Positions 57,954-64,000 of a stretch of DNA of 64,000 nt are shown in pieces. The translations under genes and the position numbers were made by a program. The notes beneath the pieces were generated by a model that was not told the origin of the DNA, did not search any database, and saw only the letters and a list, made by a program, of their open reading frames with translations. How positions within the stretch are numbered: the stretch's first letter is position 1; each line of letters opens with the position of its first letter. The stretch is from Ascidiaceihabitans sp029251465. Lineage in GTDB: Bacteria; Pseudomonadota; Alphaproteobacteria; Rhodobacterales; Rhodobacteraceae. The stretch lies in contig NZ_CP170633.1 in assembly GCF_042932805.1 (NCBI RefSeq), positions 1,550,001 to 1,614,000 on the forward strand, in the 5' to 3' direction.

Positions 57954-59185
57954 GCATCTCAACAAAGGAGTTGTTCAGCGCCTTTGGGCGCATCGGCTTG
58001 CTGTCATTTGGCGGGCCGGCTGCGCAAATCGCATTGATGCACGCCGAATTGGTCGAACGCCGCAAGTGGCTGAACGAAGACCAGTTCTTGCGCGCGTTGT
58101 CCTTGTGCATGTTGTTGCCGGGACCCGAAGCCATGCAGATGGCGACCTATGCGGGGTGGCGTTTGCGCGGCACGTTTGGTGGCCTGCTGGCAGGGTTATT
58201 GTTCGTCATCCCCGGCGCACTGGTCATTCTTGCACTGGCGCTGGGCTACGTGATTTACGGACAATTGCCATTGGTGCAAGCCGCATTTTTGGGCATCAAA
58301 GCGGCAGTCATCATTGTCGTCCTCCAAGCCCTGTTGCGGCTGGGAAAAAAGGCACTCAAGACCCGCGCCGCATGGGTGATTGCAGCGATCGCCTTTGTGG
58401 CGTTGTTCGCGTTTGGCCTTCCGTTTCCGCTGCTGGTCGCGGGTGCGGGTCTGTACGGTTATCTCACAGCTGATGGGCAAACCGCACCTGTTCGTGCGCC
58501 GATGCGACGACCAAACACGCTTGGGGTGATCGCCATTTGGGGTATGCTTTGGGCCACGCCGCTGATCCTGCTTGCGCTTTATGATCAGACGTTCTTGACT
58601 CAAGTCGGGTTGTTTTTCTCGAAACTTGCAGTGGTCACATTTGGCGGGGCCTACGCGGTTTTGGCCTACATGAGCCAGACCGTCGTGCAGGATTACGGCT
58701 GGATTACATCGGGGCAAATGATCGACGCGCTTGGGTTGGCGGAAACCACGCCGGGGCCGCTGATCTTGGTGACTGAATTTGTCGCGCTGTTGGCAGGCTA
58801 CGCGCAGGGCGGCATTGGATTGGCGTTGGCCGCGGGTGCTGTGGCGCTTTGGGTCACGTTTACACCCTGCTTTTTGTGGATTTTTGTCGCCGGTCCTTAC
58901 ATCGAAACCTTAACGGATCGCCCCAAACTGGCCAATGCGTTGCAGTGCATCACCTCGGCGGTTGTCGGCGTCATTTTGAACCTGTCGATTTGGTTCGCGC
59001 TGCATGTCATATTCGATCAAATCACCCATTGGGGGGCCTTGCCCCTGCCCGACCCAAGCACGCTTAACATCCATGCTTTGGTCCTGACGCTAAGTGCTGC
59101 GGCGTTAATGGTGTGGCTGAAACGCGGGCTGACCCTGACCCTTGTGATCATGGCCTGCGCGGGGGTCGTCATCAGCTTTGTCTAA
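57950..59185 (+). CDS. chrA: Chromate efflux transporter ChrA
   Basis: A 411-residue inner-membrane transporter made of two homologous CHR halves. Each carries the family motif near its start: FGRIGLLSFGGPAAQIALMH and FSKLAVVTFGGAYAVLAYMSQ. PGPEAMQMATYAGWRLRG and ETTPGPLILVTEFVALLAGY are the equivalent second motifs. It exports chromate. Start at MSISTKELF overlaps the stop of the ChrB gene. Confidence 0.92.
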   Translation: MSISTKELFSAFGRIGLLSFGGPAAQIALMHAELVERRKWLNEDQFLRALSLCMLLPGPEAMQMATYAGWRLRGTFGGLLAGLLFVIPGALVILALALGYVIYGQLPLVQAAFLGIKAAVIIVVLQALLRLGKKALKTRAAWVIAAIAFVALFAFGLPFPLLVAGAGLYGYLTADGQTAPVRAPMRRPNTLGVIAIWGMLWATPLILLALYDQTFLTQVGLFFSKLAVVTFGGAYAVLAYMSQTVVQDYGWITSGQMIDALGLAETTPGPLILVTEFVALLAGYAQGGIGLALAAGAVALWVTFTPCFLWIFVAGPYIETLTDRPKLANALQCITSAVVGVILNLSIWFALHVIFDQITHWGALPLPDPSTLNIHALVLTLSAAALMVWLKRGLTLTLVIMACAGVVISFV

Positions 59186-59265
59186 AGTCGGTTAAATTCC
59201 CCAAAACCCCTCTTTTCACTGCTGCCAAAAAGTTTATGGTAAACATAGCAATGATGGGGATGATC

Positions 59266-59763
59266 ATGAGCCGGGATATCGACTACGGCAATCTGATGCA
59301 CGAGGCCATGCGTGGTCTTATCAAAAAGGTGTTGCTGGACGTTCAGGCCAATGGCTTGCCCGGCAACCACCATTTTTTCATTACGTTTGACACCAGCCAT
59401 CCGGATGCGGAATTGGCCGATTGGCTGTCTGACCGTTACCCCGGTGAAATGACCGTGGTGATGCAGCATTGGTACGACAATCTGGAGGTGGGCGATGACG
59501 GGTTTGGCATCAAGCTGAACTTTGGCGATTCTCCTGAACCGCTGTTTGTACCCTACGATGCGATCAAAACATTTGTTGATCCGTCCGTCGAATTTGGCCT
59601 CGCATTTGAGGCGCATGAAGACGAAGACACCGCTGAGATCACCGAACTGCCCACTGCGGACGAGGCGCAAGCAGCCCCGGAAACCAAATCCAGCGATGCC
59701 CCTGCACCAGCAGCGGCCCCTAAAGACGCCGAAGTTGTTTCATTGGACAGTTTCCGCAAATAG
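59266..59763 (+). CDS. sspB: SspB-like ClpXP adaptor
   Basis: A 165-residue adaptor of the alphaproteobacterial SspB type. Residues 1-110 are the peptide-binding fold (GLPGNHHFFITFDTSHPDAELADWLSDRYPGEMTVVMQHWYDNLEV). An acidic Ala/Pro-rich linker and a short C-terminal ClpX-binding tail (EVVSLDSFRK) follow. SspB hands SsrA-tagged proteins to ClpXP; the tag gene lies 2.8 kb upstream. The start at 59266 (MSRDIDYGNLMHEAM) fits the family; the frame is open much further upstream, inside chrA. Confidence 0.9.
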   Translation: MSRDIDYGNLMHEAMRGLIKKVLLDVQANGLPGNHHFFITFDTSHPDAELADWLSDRYPGEMTVVMQHWYDNLEVGDDGFGIKLNFGDSPEPLFVPYDAIKTFVDPSVEFGLAFEAHEDEDTAEITELPTADEAQAAPETKSSDAPAPAAAPKDAEVVSLDSFRK

Positions 59764-59859
59764 CACGCCTTTAGCGCACGCGCTGCAATTGCACGTTAAG
59801 CTTTAGCGCGTTAAACCGCGCCCAAAGGGATTTTACCCGCAGATTTTAGGAGCCACCAG

Positions 59860-61251
59860 ATGTCCCAAACCCGTACAGAAACCGATAGTTTTGGCCCTCT
59901 GGAAGTGCCCGCTGACAAATATTGGGGCGCGCAAACGCAACGCTCGATAATCAATTTTCCCATCGGTTGGGAAAAACAGCCCATCGCCATTGTACGTGCG
60001 CTGGGCGTGATCAAAAAAGCCTGCGCACAGGCCAACATGGAACTGGGCGATTTGGATGAAACACGCGGCAACGCGATTGTTACTGCCGCAGGCGAAGTCG
60101 TTGACGGCAAATTCGACGACAACTTTCCCTTGGTGGTTTGGCAGACCGGGTCTGGTACGCAATCGAACATGAATTCCAACGAGGTCATCGCCAACCGCGC
60201 GATTGAAATTCTGGGCGGTGTGATCGGATCAAAAGACCCCGTGCACCCGAACGATCACTGCAACATGGGGCAGTCGTCTAACGACACATTCCCGACAGCG
60301 ATGCACATTTCTACAGCAATGATGGCGCGCGATGTGCTGCTGCCCGGCTTGGCAAAACTGCACGCGGGTTTGCAGGCCAAGGTCGAAGAATTCGACGGCA
60401 TCATCAAAATCGGACGCACCCACACCCAAGACGCAACGCCACTGACGCTGAGCCAGGAATTTTCTGGCTATACGCATCAAGTTGCGATGGGCATGCGTCG
60501 CATAAACGATGCATTGGGCCGTATTTACGAGTTGGCGCAAGGCGGCACTGCGGTCGGCACCGGCCTGAACACCAAAGCCGGTTGGGGCGAAATGGTCGCC
60601 AAAAACATGGCCGACATCACCGGCCTGCCGTTCATCACAGCCCCAAACAAATTCGAGGCTTTGGCCGCGCATGACGCGATGGTCGAAATCTCCGGTGCGC
60701 TGAAAACCGTGTCCGCGTCCTTGTTCAAGATCGCCAATGACATCCGCCTGTTGGGTTCTGGCCCGCGCTGTGGTTTGGGCGAATTGGTGTTGCCGGAAAA
60801 CGAACCGGGCTCATCGATCATGCCGGGCAAAGTGAACCCGACGCAATGCGAGGCGCTGACCCAAGTCTGCATCCATGTCATGGGCAACGATGCCGCGGTC
60901 GGTTTTGCCGGATCACAAGGCCACTTTGAATTGAACGTCTACAAGCCAATGATGGCCTATAACGTGTTGCAATCTATGCAACTTTTGGGTGATGCATCGT
61001 CTGCCTTTACCGATAACCTGATTGCCGATCTTAAGGCCGATCCTGTGCGCATCGAAAAACTGATGCGCGAAAGCCTGATGCTGGTTACAGCGCTCGCGCC
61101 TGAAATCGGCTACGATAACGCGACCAAAGTCGCCAAAACCGCGCATAAAAACGGCACAACCCTTAAGGAAGAAGCGATTGCGCTGGGGTTTGTCGACGAA
61201 GAGACGTTCGAACGCGTCGTGCGCCCTGAAAACATGATCGGGCCAAAATGA
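59860..61251 (+). CDS. fumC: Fumarate hydratase class II
   Basis: TCA-cycle enzyme converting fumarate to malate without an Fe-S cluster. The 463-residue product has TRTETDSFGPLEVPADKYWGAQTQRS at the start, the substrate loop GSGTQSNMNSNEV, GRTHTQDATPLT and the fumarase/aspartase signature GSSIMPGKVNP near residue 320. GGAG lies nine bases before the ATG. The stop overlaps the next start (ATGA). Confidence 0.96.
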   Translation: MSQTRTETDSFGPLEVPADKYWGAQTQRSIINFPIGWEKQPIAIVRALGVIKKACAQANMELGDLDETRGNAIVTAAGEVVDGKFDDNFPLVVWQTGSGTQSNMNSNEVIANRAIEILGGVIGSKDPVHPNDHCNMGQSSNDTFPTAMHISTAMMARDVLLPGLAKLHAGLQAKVEEFDGIIKIGRTHTQDATPLTLSQEFSGYTHQVAMGMRRINDALGRIYELAQGGTAVGTGLNTKAGWGEMVAKNMADITGLPFITAPNKFEALAAHDAMVEISGALKTVSASLFKIANDIRLLGSGPRCGLGELVLPENEPGSSIMPGKVNPTQCEALTQVCIHVMGNDAAVGFAGSQGHFELNVYKPMMAYNVLQSMQLLGDASSAFTDNLIADLKADPVRIEKLMRESLMLVTALAPEIGYDNATKVAKTAHKNGTTLKEEAIALGFVDEETFERVVRPENMIGPK

Positions 61252-61424
61252 GCGATCCGGTCAATCTGAACCAGTTTCGCAAAGCCAAAGCGCGGGTTGC
61301 AAAATCTGCACTGGCTGACGCGAACTCGGTAAAATTTGGCCGATCCAAAGCGCAAAAAGACACGGACCGCCAGGTGCAAGACAAAGCGACGCGCCTGCTG
61401 GACCAACACAAGCGCGAGACATGA
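61248..61424 (+). CDS. DUF4169 family small protein
   Basis: A 58-residue basic protein starting MSDPVNLNQFRKAKARVAK. The opening V.LN.FRK...R and the following charged helix with FGRSKAQK are the DUF4169 pattern. It overlaps fumC at its start and the ribbon-helix-helix gene at its end, both by ATGA. Function unknown. Confidence 0.8.
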   Translation: MSDPVNLNQFRKAKARVAKSALADANSVKFGRSKAQKDTDRQVQDKATRLLDQHKRET

Positions 61425-61642
61425 GTGGTCGCCCGATCAAACGATCACTGACCCTAAAAGGTCACCGCACATCTGTTTCTTTAGAAGACGCGTTCTGGAC
61501 CGAATTTAGAAATATTGCAGTCCGAAAAAACATGCACATCAATGCGTTAGCAAGCGAAGTTGATGTAGAGCGTGACGTCGATGTCGGTCTTGCCTCGGCC
61601 ATCCGTGTCTTTGTTCTACGCGAACTCAAAAGACACGAATGA
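61421..61642 (+). CDS. Ribbon-helix-helix protein
   Basis: A 73-residue protein with the RHH_4 pattern: KRSLTLKGHRTSVSLEDAFWTEFRNIAVRKNMHINALASEVD, then a terminal helix FVLRELKRH. Such proteins are common after fumC-DUF4169 in Rhodobacteraceae and are likely DNA binders. The start overlaps the DUF4169 stop (ATGA). Confidence 0.8.
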   Translation: MSGRPIKRSLTLKGHRTSVSLEDAFWTEFRNIAVRKNMHINALASEVDVERDVDVGLASAIRVFVLRELKRHE

Positions 61643-61658
61643 CCGTACAAAGCGGGCC

Positions 61659-62552
61659 TTAGGCTACGGATGCGTCGTAGATTTTGCCGATATTCACACC
61701 CAAAGCCGCGTCAAATTCAGCGTCAGACATGTCGCGCTGCAACCCTTCGGTCAGCGCACGCGAAAAGCTGGCGATCATCTTGGAATTCTTGGCCAAACGC
61801 GCGCAGGCATCATCCGTCGAATAGCCACCTGACAATGCCACGACGCGCATAACCCGTGGGTGATCGGCAAGACCGTCGTACTGGCCGGCAACGTCTGGAA
61901 TTGTTAGCTTGAGCATCACGTTTTGACCCTCTTCCAACGTCTCAAGCTGCGCCATTAGCGCATCACGCAGCATGTCTTCGGCTTGGGCTTTGTCGTCTGC
62001 GTGAATATTCACTTCTGGTTCAACAATCGGGACCAGACCCGCGGCAATCACAGTTTTGGCCAACTCAAACTGTTGCGCCACGATCTGTGCAATGCCGTCT
62101 GCGTTTGCAGAATTCACCACCGAACGTTCCTTGGTGCCAAAGATACCGGCAATCTTAGCCGCCGCCAAAGTTGCTTCAATGCCAGGCATCGGTTTCATCA
62201 ACTGAACCCCGTTTGCTTCGTCCTCAAGACCCTTGTCGATCTTCAGGAACGGCACAACACCACAGTCGTTCCACAAATAGTCTGGCACGGATTTGCCGCC
62301 AATTTCTTCGCCCATTGTGCGTTCAAACAGAATCGCGCCGAGCACTTTTTTGTTGTTGAAATCAGGGGCCAGAATAATCCGTGCGCGCATTTTTTGAACT
62401 TCGGCGAACATTTCGGTCTCGGACCCGTAAGCCGATGCATCAACGCCGTACAGCCCAAGCGCCTTTGGCGTCGACCCGCCGCTTTGATCCAATGCCGCGA
62501 TGAAACCCGCACCCGTTTCGATTTGTTTCGCTTGATCCGACATGACAGACAT
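61659..62552 (-). CDS. Fructose-bisphosphate aldolase class I
   Basis: A 297-residue Schiff-base aldolase of the bacterial class I (FBA_I) type: GAGFIAALDQSGGSTPKAL near the start, ILAPDFNNKKVLGAILFERTM, FLKIDKGLEDEANGVQLMKPM, GLVPIVEPEVNIHADDKAQAE and RVVALSGGYSTDDAC. The motif FLKIDKG contains a candidate Lys. Start is either 62552 or 62543 (MSDQAKQ). It serves glycolysis or gluconeogenesis and is monocistronic. Confidence 0.92.
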   Translation of the reverse strand: MSVMSDQAKQIETGAGFIAALDQSGGSTPKALGLYGVDASAYGSETEMFAEVQKMRARIILAPDFNNKKVLGAILFERTMGEEIGGKSVPDYLWNDCGVVPFLKIDKGLEDEANGVQLMKPMPGIEATLAAAKIAGIFGTKERSVVNSANADGIAQIVAQQFELAKTVIAAGLVPIVEPEVNIHADDKAQAEDMLRDALMAQLETLEEGQNVMLKLTIPDVAGQYDGLADHPRVMRVVALSGGYSTDDACARLAKNSKMIASFSRALTEGLQRDMSDAEFDAALGVNIGKIYDASVA

Positions 62553-62614
62553 TCCCGTTTAATGATTCCGACGTTTGTGGTGGTGTAATTCAACACGCCG
62601 CCAATTGGTATATG

Positions 62615-63970
62615 TTAGCGGCGGACAATCCGCAGTCTGATCCCGTCTTTTGAACGCACAGTCAGATGTGCCACCGGAACAGGCGCATCTTCGCCGTCCA
62701 GCTCGACCCGAAGGTCACGTAACAGGCGCGACAAGATCAGCGGCCCTTCGACCATGGCAAACCCGGCCCCCGTGCAGACACGCGCGCCAGCAGAAAACGG
62801 GATGAACGCATCGCGCTGACAGGTTTTGCCATTTTCCGTGGCCCAGCGGGTCGGATCAAACCCGTCCGGATTGTCCCACAGCCGTTCATGCCGGTGCAGG
62901 TGCCATGGGCTAATCACAACCTGACTGCCGGTCGCGACATCACGGTCGCGAAAATGCTCGGGGCAGCTGGTTTCGCGCACCATCATCGGCACAGGCGGAT
63001 ACAAACGCAGTGTTTCGCGGAACACATCGCGCGAGATACGCAACTTGGATATCTGCCCAAAATCCGGACCGCTGAGCGCCTTGGCTTCCTCGGCGATTTT
63101 GTCCTGCCATTCCGGGTAACGCGCCATCAAGTACAGGGCCCACGCGAGAGCCGACGCGCTGGTTTCATGGCCTGCAAGGAAAAAGATAGCAACTTGATCG
63201 ACCATTTCTTCGGTGCTGAACTGATCGCCGGTAACAGGATCAGCAGTGGTCATGATCTTGGTTGCCAAATCGTCGGGGGCGGTGTCCGAGCGGATCGCGT
63301 CCATACGATCTTGGGTCAGTTGCGTAATCAGCGCGCGGATGCGTTTGGCGCTGGCTTTGGTGTCTTTGCGAAACAGACGCGGCATCCATTTGGGCAGCGG
63401 AATAAAGGCAGCCAGGTTCAGGATTGGCTGACTGCGCTGATAGGTTTTGAATTCGTCAAACACCTCGCGCGCGACGGCGTGTTCGATCGGGATCGAAAAC
63501 AGCGTGCGAAAGATCACGTCGGCGGCAGCGTGGCTGGTTTGCTCTTCGATCTCGACCACCAGCCCCGCTTGCGTCGCCAAACGCTCTGCCGCCGATTCCG
63601 CTGCGGCCCACATTGCCGGATAGGTTTCGCGCAGACGTCCGCCCTCAAACGCGGGATCAATGATGCGCCGCTGTTTCTTCCAAACCTCACCGTTGGTCAG
63701 GAACACCGAATTCCCCAGCAACGGACGTAAGCCTTCGCCGATACGGTCCGACTTTGGGAAATCATCGGGGCGATCCTTGAGCACGGTTTTCACCAACTCC
63801 GGTTGGTTCATCAGGTAGCTGCGGAAAAACGGTGTGCGGAATTCGGCCATCCAAGCCCGGTACAGGCGCGCGGGCTGGGCCGACAGGATGTCTTGACGAA
63901 ACAGGCGGACGTAGCGCCACAGCGACACTTTGGATGGGCGGCTGGAAGGCTTTGGCGGCAGATCCGTCAT
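62615..63970 (-). CDS. Cytochrome P450
   Basis: A 451-residue haem monooxygenase. The haem-binding loop FSAGARVCTGAG places the thiolate ligand at Cys399. The I-helix oxygen motif is AGHETSAS, the K-helix ETLRLYPP, and the PERF-like region is FDPTRWA. No membrane anchor is visible. The type resembles the CYP102/CYP4-like soluble branch seen in alphaproteobacteria; no ferredoxin or reductase gene is adjacent, and the substrate is unknown. Confidence 0.92.
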   Translation of the reverse strand: MTDLPPKPSSRPSKVSLWRYVRLFRQDILSAQPARLYRAWMAEFRTPFFRSYLMNQPELVKTVLKDRPDDFPKSDRIGEGLRPLLGNSVFLTNGEVWKKQRRIIDPAFEGGRLRETYPAMWAAAESAAERLATQAGLVVEIEEQTSHAAADVIFRTLFSIPIEHAVAREVFDEFKTYQRSQPILNLAAFIPLPKWMPRLFRKDTKASAKRIRALITQLTQDRMDAIRSDTAPDDLATKIMTTADPVTGDQFSTEEMVDQVAIFFLAGHETSASALAWALYLMARYPEWQDKIAEEAKALSGPDFGQISKLRISRDVFRETLRLYPPVPMMVRETSCPEHFRDRDVATGSQVVISPWHLHRHERLWDNPDGFDPTRWATENGKTCQRDAFIPFSAGARVCTGAGFAMVEGPLILSRLLRDLRVELDGEDAPVPVAHLTVRSKDGIRLRIVRR

Positions 63971-64000
63971 GGCGCAATAGACCTGTATTTTGACACCGCG

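Noticed and set aside
1..64000. CRISPR arrays, insertion sequences, prophage genes or integrase-flanked islands
   Set aside because: No repeat-spacer pattern, transposase, integrase or phage structural gene was seen; the two tRNA genes are not followed by integrases or duplicated 3' ends.

Overview
The window looks like core chromosome of a marine alphaproteobacterium of the Roseobacter group (Rhodobacteraceae). The evidence is convergent. It has a trgA-trgB-cysK tellurite-resistance locus and a dmdA-acuI DMSP locus. It has a circularly permuted two-piece tmRNA and an SOS box of the alphaproteobacterial form GTTC-N7-GTTC before recA. Its IscR lacks the canonical cysteines, and its suf operon has an Irr-type palindrome at the promoter. 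No CRISPR array, insertion sequence, prophage or replication origin was seen. Most genes lie on the minus strand in tight operons.

Layout, left to right. 1-8461: end of a branched-chain amino acid permease, a solitary ectoine-synthase-like gene behind a HerA-like ATPase, two tandem candidate small RNAs, an IalB-family protein, a ketoacyl synthase/ACP/LpxD trio, and an L,D-transpeptidase whose last ~70 codons are out of frame. It faces a MepK-like endopeptidase across a shared promoter region (8462-8766). 9413-18036: tRNA-Arg(CCG) and a ten-gene suf operon (iscR, nifS-like, sufB, two unknowns, sufC, sufD, two YIP1-like membrane proteins, sufS). 18115-26735: housekeeping genes including typA/bipA, alaS and recA. 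26857-29733: an AhpD-like protein and a polar amino acid ABC transporter.

29752-37095 is the most unusual region: six translationally coupled genes plus an upstream Na+/H+-type antiporter. Three of the six encode Rieske [2Fe-2S] domains, each fused to a different partner: a thiamine-diphosphate enzyme, a ferric-reductase-like haem membrane domain, and an FMN glutamate-synthase domain. The other three are small membrane proteins, one carrying a CX3C...CX3C cluster. The set looks like a membrane-linked electron-transfer system of unknown substrate, and I do not recognise it as a described pathway.

37680-50231: tRNA-Ser(GGA), an AlaX-type editing protein, a DUF3772 MscS channel, the trgA-trgB-cysK locus, a photolyase-cfa pair with a plausible RpoE (TGATCC) promoter, a class V aminotransferase, a BCCT transporter and a HIT protein whose ribosome-binding site lies in a nested hairpin. 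50242-55261: acuI and dmdA, then DinB, DUF1326 and Met-rich DUF2182 genes, with a divergent GntR/FCD regulator. 55262-64000: a possible gene remnant, a DUF4345 protein, the permuted ssrA, a SnoaL-like protein, chrB-chrA, sspB (the SsrA-tag adaptor), fumC with two tiny overlapping genes, class I fructose-bisphosphate aldolase and a cytochrome P450.

Several start codons were moved inward from the longest open frame because of ribosome-binding sites, ATGA/TGATG overlaps or family N-termini; this is stated in each entry.
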